Origin: a virus
Length of the DNA stretch: 53,468 nt
Reading direction: 5' to 3' (one strand)
IMG/VR virus record: IMGVR_UViG_3300019132_000024
Coordinates: 1-53,468 of that record
Position numbers and translations under genes: made by a program. Below the pieces are notes generated by a model. The model saw nothing but the letters and a program-made list of their open reading frames with translations, was not told the DNA's origin and searched no databases. This document shows, one piece after another, positions 18,701 through 25,806 of the stretch (position 1 is its first letter; every line of letters starts with the position of its first letter).

Positions 18701-19703
18701 TGATGCCGTAGGAGCACGGCATCTTGTTCGGGCGCTTCGGGTGCTGGATCCAGTAGCCCTGCGGCCAAGTGTAATCGATCTGGATGCGCTTGGTCAGTAC
18801 CCCCGGCTCCGTCACCGGGAAAGGGCCAATCCACTCGATGTCGCCTTCCTGCGCCGGCAGCTCCGTACCTGCCACGGACTCGGACGAATAGACCGCGCCT
18901 GGCACAAGATCGCTTTCCTCGCCCGGTTGCAGGATCTCCACTTGAGCCTTCGTGAACGGCGGGCGCAGGCCTCCGTTCTCGGTCCACATCAGCGCTTGGC
19001 CGACGCGGATCGCGTGAACCTTGTAGGGTCCGGCGCCGACGGTCACCTTCTTGAGTAGGATCTGGTCGGAGTCTTCGCCGCCGGTGTAGATAAAATAATC
19101 GGCCTGGCTGAGATCCGGCTGGTGCCAGACGCGGCCATAGTTGATCGGAATGCGATCGCCGGGGCGCGGGAGGTTGCCGCCGCCCGAGACGCCATAGACT
19201 GGACGCGAGTCGGCTTCCGTATTCGCCTTGGCCTGGGTGGCTTTAGAGAGCAGATAGGCCGCACCGGCCACGATACCGGCCGCCACGACCTTGCCGGCGA
19301 GCGTCAGGCCCGCCGTGGTGCCGAGCACGCCGCCGAGGCCAAGGCTGGGCGCGATTGCGCCGACCAGCCACGGAGCCGCCACGGCGAGCGCAAAAGCAGC
19401 AACCGCCGCGCCGATGGCCTTGCCACCCCCGCCGCTGCTGCCGCCCATGGCTCCGCCGAGCGGCAGATAGGTAATCACGACCGTATCGTGCGGGCCGACG
19501 AGGGTTTTTCTCCAGTCCTTGCGCAGACGCACCGTGTCGTCGGACGGCTGGAGCAGCGCTCCCTTGCGGTGGACGCTGACGATGCACGGACGGCCCTTCA
19601 CGCGGCGGACCGCCAGCGTGGACAGGCGGCGGCGCCGGGGCGCGAGCGTCTGCGGCGCGCGGAGGTCTTCGCCTACGTCGCTTCTGTGCAGGATCAGGGT
19701 CAT
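15774..19703 (-). CDS. Tail tip / host specificity protein J
   Basis: 1309 aa central tail-tip protein. The N-terminal 80 residues are followed by a Gly/Ala-rich hydrophobic stretch (about 85-160), then the conserved gpJ core with VYGVSGGGNLPRPGDRIP (known pattern near residue 170), and a long beta-rich region including fibronectin-III-like strands near 850-920. A coiled coil at about 930-1010 precedes the C-terminal receptor-proximal domain. It follows the NlpC/P60 gene, as in lambda K-I-J. With the fibre it should determine adsorption. Confidence 0.85.
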   Translation of the reverse strand: MTLILHRSDVGEDLRAPQTLAPRRRRLSTLAVRRVKGRPCIVSVHRKGALLQPSDDTVRLRKDWRKTLVGPHDTVVITYLPLGGAMGGSSGGGGKAIGAAVAAFALAVAAPWLVGAIAPSLGLGGVLGTTAGLTLAGKVVAAGIVAGAAYLLSKATQAKANTEADSRPVYGVSGGGNLPRPGDRIPINYGRVWHQPDLSQADYFIYTGGEDSDQILLKKVTVGAGPYKVHAIRVGQALMWTENGGLRPPFTKAQVEILQPGEESDLVPGAVYSSESVAGTELPAQEGDIEWIGPFPVTEPGVLTKRIQIDYTWPQGYWIQHPKRPNKMPCSYGIIVQYAEIDEDGRVIGPWRLLFEDIGEGVATRAVRKTKFVNVPSGRWAVRARNHVTRLLPELEEQGVSAATALTWDGLRAHLFNEPLRPDVQEIAMKISAEAMGSTMTFSDIWVETTKILPIWNGSAWVEQPTRKAVWAALDILRNRVYGGAYPDSKIDLDTFRHYALTLNEHDTFDGQIRGPVSVYEAAATVLGVIRAEPTMIGDVWSMVRDEPRPYAGHVITRRQIVKDTSGADFDLDVGGGESDIIGEYFVDGDTNRRGEVRATIGAQTLTPTRKQLFGVSDHDHAYMLAKWFAASAYYRRETRSLTMERAGRIVERNDRARIDTWFLDTTVAVGVDARAGLTLTLDADVTLPAGTHAVLRDQQGQEWGPLAITASGPRTITLDADDVAVIEQTTGRTLTSLFGKPNRRLPVTALIGTLTELARPYIIRTAKPEGLDRIQITAVYDAPEVWQVLGEAIPPAPPIKEVILDEAELTPILPWVRAHLVQKATALVLEWAAAGARGCRLYRVDIAYGAGGEWQNIHYAEATSGSYVVEYREGVEVQVRAYAINGRGVPSDPVFTTVQLFKPVINSEIADLILEMEMLSEQVKRDIRAISEIGERTLRDNLKKLNDKVEELASAAATEDVHSYEQRNLIKVAIDNAHAAILEEARLRVSEDEALAELITTITARLNDPETGLSASASAIESLQTRVSTTEGSIEAVAERTTTLESRANNPTTGFTALAQLTQDLKTAVGLTGTGGEATATFITSLSAQINGSGGVITQLSSVTATANDAQGKVNNVRLEHGVAFTVDGAAVGGYRLTGFRRLDGSFQSEFGIHGDLVVTGTIQGAKLRTDQAIITGQLQVGSLVVHNESILDSAVSNDAADASTGLAAMISINVRGGRVLILATYYGQPGTLRPIGNAGTLRILRDGNEIRSLTNNHYIIQGNSGAGLYTLQTTIIAIDRPAKGVHTYRVEDDFMGGVAIYVLELSK

Positions 19704-19705
19704 GT

Positions 19706-20116
19706 CTAACCGTTGTTGGGGACGTACCAGCGCGGCACCCAGCCGCGGCGCTGAAGTTGGAGGATCGTGTCAAACACAACGCCATGCGGGAGGTCGCTGT
19801 GCAGGACGCCGCCGGCGCCGAGGGCGAGATACACCCCGGCATGCTCCAGATCGGACGGGTTGCCCCCGATGCGGTACATGCGGGCGACCGCGCCATGCTC
19901 CGGGGCCGGGACCTCGCGCCAACCGACCGTCTCGGCCTCGACGGCGAACAGCTCGCGGCGCTTTTCCCGGGCGGGCACGGCGAGCGGCCCAAGCGGCACC
20001 TCGCGCCCGAAGAGGTCGCGCTGCACCTGGGCCACCAGCGCCCAGCAATGGCAGCCACGCCGCTCCCACGGCCGGCCGATCAGGCCGTCGACATAGGCCG
20101 CGAGATCAGGCGCCAT
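19706..20116 (-). CDS. NlpC/P60 tail assembly protein (lambda K-like)
   Basis: 136 aa cysteine peptidase domain. The catalytic Cys is in GCHCWALVAQV (about residue 24), the His in GVLHSDLPHGV (about 105). Family members sit at the tail tip and cut peptide crosslinks in peptidoglycan during DNA entry. Overlaps the DUF1833 gene by 11 bases and lies two bases before J. Confidence 0.85.
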   Translation of the reverse strand: MAPDLAAYVDGLIGRPWERRGCHCWALVAQVQRDLFGREVPLGPLAVPAREKRRELFAVEAETVGWREVPAPEHGAVARMYRIGGNPSDLEHAGVYLALGAGGVLHSDLPHGVVFDTILQLQRRGWVPRWYVPNNG

Positions 20117-20609
20117 GGAGAGCCTTGTACTTGTCGAGGGAGTAGGTCAGGCGCGGGAAGGCCTGCCGGTCGGCCTTGCTCGAGCTTTCCAGCGTGCCGG
20201 TGGCGGTCGTGGCCGAGAGGCTGACTCGGGAGAGGAACATGCCGCCCCTCACCTCGCCCGGCGCCAGTTGCCCGGCGATATAGGCGCGGTAGGTGACGGT
20301 GATCGGCGAGCCCGCTTGAACCGCCGCCTGCAGGTAGGGGACGAGTTTCGAAGATACGTTGTCGATCTGCACCTGGCCCGTCGTCGGCCCGTCGTCGTCA
20401 AAGCCCTGCACAGTCACAGATACGCCCATCGCCGTGAACAGGACGGCCGCCGCCTCTGCCGAGGGCGACAACCACACATCGGCGTCGGCATTAGCGGCAA
20501 TCCGGATCGGCTCGGCAAAGGAGGGGTGGTCGAGCTCCAGCGTGTCGATGATGTCCTCGCCCACCTCGGGGTCGGCGTAGGCTTCCTTGATGGCGTCTGT
20601 GAGGGACAT
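20106..20609 (-). CDS. DUF1833 minor tail protein (lambda L-like position)
   Basis: 167 aa from MSLTDAIKEAYAD, the usual DUF1833 opening. Beta-rich, with LELDHPSFAEPIRI near the N terminus and SSKADRQAFPRLTYSLDKY at the C terminus. It lies between a minor tail protein and the NlpC/P60 gene, the position of lambda gpL in the tip complex. Confidence 0.75.
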   Translation of the reverse strand: MSLTDAIKEAYADPEVGEDIIDTLELDHPSFAEPIRIAANADADVWLSPSAEAAAVLFTAMGVSVTVQGFDDDGPTTGQVQIDNVSSKLVPYLQAAVQAGSPITVTYRAYIAGQLAPGEVRGGMFLSRVSLSATTATGTLESSSKADRQAFPRLTYSLDKYKALHGA

Positions 20610-20611
20610 GA

Positions 20612-20989
20612 TTACCAATCGAAGACGATCAGGGTGAAGGAGACGATGAAGCCCCGCCCGGCCGGCTCGGCATTGATCGCGCCGCTCTCGATCATTACGG
20701 TTTTCACCGGATAGCAGCCCGCGCCGGGCGTATGGACCGGCATCGTGAACCGGGACGAGCCATCGGCGAGCGTCACCTTGTGGAACTGCCGGAAGGTGTT
20801 GAACTCGGCCCAGGTCTTAAAATGGATCGCATAGGCGAGCTTCGCCCGATTGCCGATCCCTGCGCGCCGCATCAGCGGCGGGCCGTCCTCGAACTCGGAC
20901 ACGACCGGCGGCCGGGTCGCCTCCAGCACGCGGAAGCTGCTCGTCAGCGGCTTATGGTTGAGGCCCGCAGGCCATGCCGGAACCGCCAT
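20612..20989 (-). CDS. Minor tail protein (lambda M-like position)
   Basis: 125 aa beta-rich protein (PAWPAGLNHKPL opening, FKTWAEFNTFRQFHK helix, and a final FIVSFTLIVFDW strand). It follows the tape measure gene immediately and precedes DUF1833. Exact family not named with certainty; the position supports a tail-tip role. Confidence 0.65.
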   Translation of the reverse strand: MAVPAWPAGLNHKPLTSSFRVLEATRPPVVSEFEDGPPLMRRAGIGNRAKLAYAIHFKTWAEFNTFRQFHKVTLADGSSRFTMPVHTPGAGCYPVKTVMIESGAINAEPAGRGFIVSFTLIVFDW

Positions 20990-20990
20990 G

Positions 20991-22970
20991 TCAGCCCACC
21001 AATCCCTGGCCGTTGGCGCGAGCCGCCGAGGCCTTGAACAAGCTGCCCTTGCCGCGGCTGGCCCGCTCGGCGAGGGCGTTTTCGAGCGGGATGATTACGT
21101 CGACCCCACCGGAGGAGTTGCGGCGGGTTTCCGTCGGCACGCCCGCCTCGTTGATGATGTTGACTTCAAGCTTCGGGGCGCTAGTCCCGCCCCTGCCGAT
21201 TGCGTGGTTCGGAACAACAGTGCCATTCCGTCCGAACCGCACGAGTTCCGGCCCCTGTTCGCCGACGAGGTAGGTCTTGCCTGAAGAAACGGGGCCGCCC
21301 GAAGCGCGAGCGCCGCCGAAGCCGCCGAAGAGGCTGCCGAACAGCCCCCCACCGCTACCGCTGCCGCCGCCGAAGATACCCTTGAGCGCGCTGTCGATCG
21401 CTATGTCTAGGAGCTTGTCGCCAATCCTGCCGAGGGCATTCTCAAGGGCTTTTGCCGCGTCCACTCCGTTCAGGAGGTCCGACACGAAACCCTTGATGGT
21501 CGAACTGGCAAGCTGCTCAAGCTCCCGCTGGGTCGCGTTGGCCTCCTTGAGCTTTGTGCTCATCTCGGCGTAGGCCTGCGCCAACTGCTCGACGTTCGCC
21601 CGCTGGTCGTCCGAGAGCGTCACGCCCTCGCGCCGGAGGGCGTTCTCCACCTCCATAATGGCGCGCGCTTTCTCGCGCTCCACGTTGCTCTTGCCCAGCA
21701 TCTCGAACTCACGTTCCAGAGCCTGGGTCGCCATCTGGATCTCGGCGATTTCCTCTGCGTATACGTCCCGAGAGGGAGCGGAACTGCCGCCGCTGCCAGA
21801 GCGGGAGGAGCGTGCCGCCTGCCGAGCGGCTTCCTCGGCCTTCCTCTCGGCCTCTCGATCGCGAATGCGCTGAGTTGCGGCGAGGTAGGCCTCATCCGCC
21901 TGTCGGCGCTCGCCGGGAGTCTGAGCGCTCTCGATGGCCTTCCGGTACGCTTCGGCCGCCCTGTCTGCGTCCGAGAGGGTCGGCATGGCAATGCCAGCCA
22001 ACTCCCTGAGAGCCGAGATGAGATCCTTCACGCGGTTCACCTGACCAGACGCGACCTCGCCCGTCAGGCTGATGGCCCGCTGCATGGAGCGCAGGGCATT
22101 CTCGGCAGTCAGGGCCTTGTCCGACATGCTAAGAAGCTCGCCGGCTACTTTCCTGATTTGCTCGTCGCCGAGGTTCTGCCGCTCAATCTCTGAAATGGCC
22201 TCGCGGAACGCCTTCACATTGGGCGTTCCAGCGGCCGCCTCATCGGTAAACCGCTTGATGGCATCCGCGAACGCCTTGAACTTATCCGACACCGTAAGGT
22301 CTACACCGCCGAAGCCGATGCCGGTCGCCATGTCAGTGAAAGCGGGCGCTGCGGTATTAACCGTTTTCGCGATCTCGTTCGCCGCGTTCCTTAAATCCTC
22401 CGTAAGTTTGACGATTTGGACACGGATCTGCGTTTCAAGTACGCGCGTGCTCTCCTTGGCATACTGGTCCAAGCCTTCGGCCGCTTCCCCGTAGGCGTCC
22501 TTTAGGCTCTTGATGATCTCGCCGTGGGCCTTGAGGTGGTCGTCTAGGGTCTCAACGTCCTCTGAAGCACCCGTAATATACTGGATTGCCGCGCCGCCGA
22601 GTGCGATGATACCAATGGTGGCGAGGCTGAGCGGGCTGATGACGGAAGCAAAGGCCGCGCCTAGGGATTTAACCGCGCCGGCCGCGCCGCCCCTGCTCTC
22701 GCCTAGGACGGCCGCGATCTGCGTCCCCTGCTGAAGGGCCACGGTAAGGGGAGAAGTGCCGCTGGCGAGCTGCACCCCAATATCCTGAAACTGCGCCGCG
22801 AGGTTCGCTGTCTGACCGGCGAGATTATCGTTCACCGCCTTGAAGCGGCGCTCGATCTTCTGCGACTCCCCGTCGACGGATCGCGTGACCTTCTGCAGCT
22901 CCTTCGTGAAGGTCGTGAACCTCGCCTCCATGGAGACGACGAGGCGCTGCATGTCAGTTGCTTCGGCCAT
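20991..22970 (-). CDS. Tail tape measure protein
   Basis: 659 aa. N-terminal coiled coil (about 10-60), the typical VQLASGTSPLTVALQQG block (about 70-85), hydrophobic stretches at about 95-135 (PLSLATIGIIALGGAAI), long helices, and a Gly/Ser-rich C-terminal domain (about 550-600) with SGKTYLVGEQGPELVRFG. This spans the tail tube and sets its length; at this size the tail should be of moderate length. Starts three bases after the stop of the frameshifted chaperone. Confidence 0.85.
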   Translation of the reverse strand: MAEATDMQRLVVSMEARFTTFTKELQKVTRSVDGESQKIERRFKAVNDNLAGQTANLAAQFQDIGVQLASGTSPLTVALQQGTQIAAVLGESRGGAAGAVKSLGAAFASVISPLSLATIGIIALGGAAIQYITGASEDVETLDDHLKAHGEIIKSLKDAYGEAAEGLDQYAKESTRVLETQIRVQIVKLTEDLRNAANEIAKTVNTAAPAFTDMATGIGFGGVDLTVSDKFKAFADAIKRFTDEAAAGTPNVKAFREAISEIERQNLGDEQIRKVAGELLSMSDKALTAENALRSMQRAISLTGEVASGQVNRVKDLISALRELAGIAMPTLSDADRAAEAYRKAIESAQTPGERRQADEAYLAATQRIRDREAERKAEEAARQAARSSRSGSGGSSAPSRDVYAEEIAEIQMATQALEREFEMLGKSNVEREKARAIMEVENALRREGVTLSDDQRANVEQLAQAYAEMSTKLKEANATQRELEQLASSTIKGFVSDLLNGVDAAKALENALGRIGDKLLDIAIDSALKGIFGGGSGSGGGLFGSLFGGFGGARASGGPVSSGKTYLVGEQGPELVRFGRNGTVVPNHAIGRGGTSAPKLEVNIINEAGVPTETRRNSSGGVDVIIPLENALAERASRGKGSLFKASAARANGQGLVG

Positions 22971-22973
22971 TGG

Positions 22974-23521
22974 CTATCCAAGCCTCTCCACGAGGTCGTA
23001 ATATTCTTCCGCCGTAGGAGCCTCGATGGCGGGCTCTGCCCCTTGCGAGACATTCCACCCATCGACGCAGGCGGCGAACTCCCACAGGCTCATTTCCCGC
23101 ACCTCGGCAGGCGTGAACCCTAGGACTGCGCCGGTTCCGTAGAGGGCGGCGGCGGAGAGGCGTTCGCCCCCGGCGCTTCCGTCGCCGCGTCGTCTTTTCC
23201 CACGGGCTCATTCGTCGGGCTGACAAGCGCCGCGAGAAGGATGGCTCGAGCCAGGACAGCCGCCTCAAGCAGCCGGCCAGGAACGACGTTCTCCTCCACG
23301 AGGGCCTTGGCCCTCTTTGCCTCAACTCCCCCGCCCATGAGGCCGAGGCGAATGGGCTCTTTCAGATCGGCGATACGCCATTCGCCGCCGCTGATCCGGT
23401 TGACGACCGCAGCGCAGCCGCAATCGAGCTTTTCTTCCAGGGCAAGCAACTCGCCAATGCCTAGGCGGAAGGTGCGCTCGTCTCCCGCCCAGACCTGAGT
23501 AAAGGAGGCGTTCGCACTCAT
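22974..23521 (-). CDS. Frameshifted tail chaperone (gpGT-like), joined by -1 shift
   Basis: Zero frame from 23521 reads to GGA-AAA at 23200-23195. A -1 slip at GGGAAAA then opens a frame without stops to TAG at 22976-22974, giving 109 plus 73 residues. The extension contains SAAALYGTGAVLGFTPAEV and MSLWEFAACVDGWN, a conserved-looking helical domain not explained by any other start. This matches the lambda G/GT and GTA-like arrangement directly before the tape measure gene. The fusion is thought to recruit tape measure and tube subunits. Confidence 0.75.
23120..23521 (-). CDS. Tail assembly chaperone, zero-frame product (GTA/TAC_11-like)
   Basis: 133 aa. FRLGIGELLALEEKLDCG and the following helices resemble the GTA-type tail chaperone family (Phage_TAC_11; recalled). 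The last 25 residues after the slippery site are Pro/Ala-rich. ATGA overlap with the tube gene upstream. Most ribosomes should make this form; a fraction should shift to the longer product. Confidence 0.75.
   Translation of the reverse strand: MSANASFTQVWAGDERTFRLGIGELLALEEKLDCGCAAVVNRISGGEWRIADLKEPIRLGLMGGGVEAKRAKALVEENVVPGRLLEAAVLARAILLAALVSPTNEPVGKDDAATEAPGANASPPPPSTEPAQS
23195..23201 (-). promoter_or_regulatory. Slippery heptamer G-GGA-AAA for -1 frameshift
   Basis: Reading leftward, the bases are GGGAAAA with codon phase G|GGA|AAA, the canonical X-XXY-YYZ layout and nearly the lambda G-T site (GGGAAAG). Position checked against ATG 23521: the GGA codon is in frame. It is the only in-phase candidate I found before the zero-frame stop. 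Confidence 0.7.
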
Positions 23522-23961
23522 GGGGCGGCCGGGACCACGTTAACCGGGCCGTCAGAGGTGAGCTCGATCTCGTACTGGATCAGGCCGTCTTGATCGCCGG
23601 TTAGGTTGAACGTGGTCAGGTGATACTTGCCCTCGTAGGTGCGCGGGCCAACGGCATAATCGATCACCACGCGCACGTTGCGCGAGTCCACGTCCTCGAA
23701 GAACTCCTCCCAGAGGTCGATGCTCTCCTTGGCGAGGGTGCCCGAGCCGCTGATGCCCGAGGACAGGGCGCCCTTGGCCCGTTCCGTCCAGACCGGCGCA
23801 TCCGGGTCGGAGCAGTCGGCGACGTTGAAATAGTTGGTCGAGGCCGACCGGTTGAACGACTTCGTGTTGAGGGCGCACGGTGCGGTGAACACCTCCGGGT
23901 CGGCCCCGTCGCCGATCATGATGAGCAGCTTGGAGCCGCGCAGGGTAGTAGGACGAGCCAT
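23518..23961 (-). CDS. Major tail tube protein
   Basis: 147 aa. The opening MARPTTLRGSKLLIMIGDG and the middle WEEFFEDVDSRNVRVVIDY match phage major tail proteins of the TP901-1/HK97 type. It lies immediately upstream of the tail chaperone, as expected. Forms the stacked rings of a non-contractile tail; no sheath gene is present, supporting a siphovirus. Confidence 0.82.
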   Translation of the reverse strand: MARPTTLRGSKLLIMIGDGADPEVFTAPCALNTKSFNRSASTNYFNVADCSDPDAPVWTERAKGALSSGISGSGTLAKESIDLWEEFFEDVDSRNVRVVIDYAVGPRTYEGKYHLTTFNLTGDQDGLIQYEIELTSDGPVNVVPAAP

Positions 23962-23987
23962 GGCAGTTTTCTCCGATGTGAAGGGGC

Positions 23988-24386
23988 TTAGTCCGCGGGC
24001 TGTGTCCGTGCCCGAACCTGAATGCGCGCCCGGCTCGTAAGGCCATCAGGGTCGCGGTCGTAGTTGATGCTGTCGACCTTCAGCATCTCCAGGGTGTGTC
24101 CGGAGAGCGCCAGGTCGCCGTTATGCAGGCGGCCGCGGACGGCAGAGGCGATTTGCTTGGCCTCGGGGAAGCCGACCGAGCGCGACCACACATCAATCTG
24201 GAAATAGCTTTCCGTGCCCTCGTAGCAGTCCTCATCGACCGGCACAGACTGCCCAGTGCCGACAGTGATCCGGGGGAACGGATTGCTGCTCGGCACCATG
24301 TCAAACACGTTCGCGCCAGCCGCCGTGCCCAGGGCTTTGAGCGCGGCGACGATGGCGCCTTGAAGGGCGAGATCCGGGTCACTCAT
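23988..24386 (-). CDS. DUF3168 tail completion protein
   Basis: 132 aa, starting MSDPDLALQGAIVAALKA and containing PFPRITVGTGQSVPVDEDCY and QIDVWSRSVGFPEAKQIA, the hallmark blocks of DUF3168 (tail terminator/head-tail joining). ATGA overlap with the gp10-like gene. Confidence 0.82.
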   Translation of the reverse strand: MSDPDLALQGAIVAALKALGTAAGANVFDMVPSSNPFPRITVGTGQSVPVDEDCYEGTESYFQIDVWSRSVGFPEAKQIASAVRGRLHNGDLALSGHTLEMLKVDSINYDRDPDGLTSRARIQVRARTQPAD

Positions 24387-24802
24387 GCTTTGCTTGCTGC
24401 CTTCCTGGCTGCCTTGCGGGTGGCGCGGGTGATGCGGGCGCGGATCCGCCGGCGGTTGGAGCGATAGGCTGGGAAGAAGAACGGGTTCGCCGCCATCTTC
24501 ACCGTCCCGAACTCCTGCCAGCGGGCGTAGAACGCGCGGTCGTTGCCAGCGTAGACCACCACCCGAAGATCGGCCTCGTCGGATCCGCCTTCCGCGAGAA
24601 CCATGGAGCCCTTTGGCGCCTTGCCGAACGTCCAGCCAATCGAGGCCCGAAGAGCCCCGCTCTCAACAGGAGCGAGGCGCCGGGCCATGGCCGCGACCTC
24701 TTCGGCGCTCTGGGCAAGAGCCACCCGGATCTCGGCCTTGTATTCTCTGGGCAGGGCGCGCAGCTTGGCACGCAATGCCGCCACGCCCTCGACCTTGCCC
24801 AT
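24383..24802 (-). CDS. HK97 gp10-like head-tail joining protein
   Basis: 139 aa. ARRLAPVESGALRASIGW and YARWQEFGTVKMAANPFFFP are the conserved blocks of the HK97 gp10 family. The C-terminal 30 residues are very basic. Connects the completed head to the tail; the position between adaptor and DUF3168 fits. Confidence 0.82.
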   Translation of the reverse strand: MGKVEGVAALRAKLRALPREYKAEIRVALAQSAEEVAAMARRLAPVESGALRASIGWTFGKAPKGSMVLAEGGSDEADLRVVVYAGNDRAFYARWQEFGTVKMAANPFFFPAYRSNRRRIRARITRATRKAARKAASKA

Positions 24803-24809
24803 GGGATCG

Positions 24810-24989
24810 TCAGGCCTTTGACTTGCTCTCGGCCTTGGTCGCCGGGGCTTCCTCGATCACGCCGGCAGCCTTCGCCGCCTCATAGTGCGCCTGCAGAAGA
24901 TCGTACTCCCGCCCCTTCTTGTACGAGAAGTGCTGCTGTCCGGTTGCGCGGAAGGTCCAATCCTTCGTGAACTTCGCTTTCTGAGCCAT
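24810..24989 (-). CDS. Hypothetical small structural-operon protein, 59 aa
   Basis: Begins MAQKAKFTKDWTFRATG at 24989 with AAAGGAG just upstream; the longer frame to 25040 overlaps the adaptor gene. A short beta part is followed by a helix (YDLLQAHYEAAKAAG) and a Lys-rich end. The family of such short phage proteins between adaptor and gp10 is unnamed. Confidence 0.65.
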   Translation of the reverse strand: MAQKAKFTKDWTFRATGQQHFSYKKGREYDLLQAHYEAAKAAGVIEEAPATKAESKSKA

Positions 24990-25000
24990 GGCTCTCTCCT

Positions 25001-25354
25001 TTAGGTGGCAACGCCGAGCGTGCAGGTGAGGACGTTCCACATCCGCTTTCCGTCAGGGTCGCGGATGTCGTGGATGTTGTAGATCTCGGTCGGCTTGCGG
25101 GCGTTCACGGCCCGCCATTCCGGGGCGATCTGCACGGTCTGAGACGACCACCGGACGGTGATCTCGACCGGGCGCACGCCCTGGAGTCGCTGGGCAAGCA
25201 CCTCCTCGCGGCCACGGGCCGGGGCGATGTTCGCGGCGACCGAGAACTGATCCTCCCAGGGGCCGGAAACCTCGTTGCCGTAGCCATCATCGACGGTGCT
25301 ACGGCGCTGGAAAATCACGCGGTCGCGTAGCTGGCCAGCATGGGGCATCGACAT
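25001..25354 (-). CDS. Head-tail adaptor (SPP1 gp16-like)
   Basis: 117 aa from MSMPHAGQLRDRVIFQRR, with GYGNEVSGPWED and EIYNIHDIRDPDGKRMWN, the typical head closure family blocks. Start 25354 is chosen because AAGG lies six bases upstream; the frame runs open to 25438, but those residues do not fit the family. Confidence 0.8.
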   Translation of the reverse strand: MSMPHAGQLRDRVIFQRRSTVDDGYGNEVSGPWEDQFSVAANIAPARGREEVLAQRLQGVRPVEITVRWSSQTVQIAPEWRAVNARKPTEIYNIHDIRDPDGKRMWNVLTCTLGVAT

Positions 25355-25417
25355 ATACCTTGGGCTACTGAATTGGCATGCAGCGTTGACAGATGCTTCA
25401 ATCTGGTTATGAGGCAG

Positions 25418-25443
25418 GTGCGGTGTTGCAACCGGCACCGCAC
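25418..25443. other. 8-bp stem hairpin in the only sizeable gap of the structural operon
   Basis: GTGCGGTG (25418-25425) and CACCGCAC (25436-25443) form a perfect stem with a 10-base loop. No T-run follows on either strand. It lies in the 150-base gap between adaptor and connector; role unknown. Confidence 0.4.
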
Positions 25444-25508
25444 GCGCCCTGGCTGAGATGTCCCACCCGACCCATCAGCCGGGGCGCTATCGTTTCACCG
25501 AACTTGCA

Positions 25509-25805
25509 TCAAGCAATAGCTGGGTCGCGGAACCGAGCAAGAAGCCGCGCAACTGGCCCGTCAGGCCCGAGATAGTCGCCGCCGCCATCCCCATTGCGGT
25601 CGTCCCATAATGCCGTCAGCACCAACAGGATCGCGGCTTGAACGGACTTGGGAACGGTCGTCTCAGTCCATCCGTGATCAGGCTTCTTGAGGTAGTCGAC
25701 TACGATGTCACTGGCCTGCTCGATCTTCATCTGCAGGTCAGCATTCTGGTCGTCAAAGTCGATACGAAGCTGCTGCTTGGCCTGTTCAATGGTGATGAGA
25801 GCCAT
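25509..25805 (-). CDS. Head-tail connector (gp6-like)
   Basis: 98 aa, starting MALITIEQAKQQLRIDFDDQN, a classic opening of the HK97 gp6 / Phage_connect_1 family, with a hydrophobic helix AAILLVLTALWDDR. Forms the ring below the portal. Two bases after the collagen-like gene. Confidence 0.82.
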   Translation of the reverse strand: MALITIEQAKQQLRIDFDDQNADLQMKIEQASDIVVDYLKKPDHGWTETTVPKSVQAAILLVLTALWDDRNGDGGGDYLGPDGPVARLLARFRDPAIA

Positions 25806-25806
25806 T

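Noticed and set aside
16815-19058. 747-aa plus-strand frame within gene J
   Set aside because: Antisense to J, Arg/His/Asp-rich as expected from the complement of a high-GC gene; no motifs.
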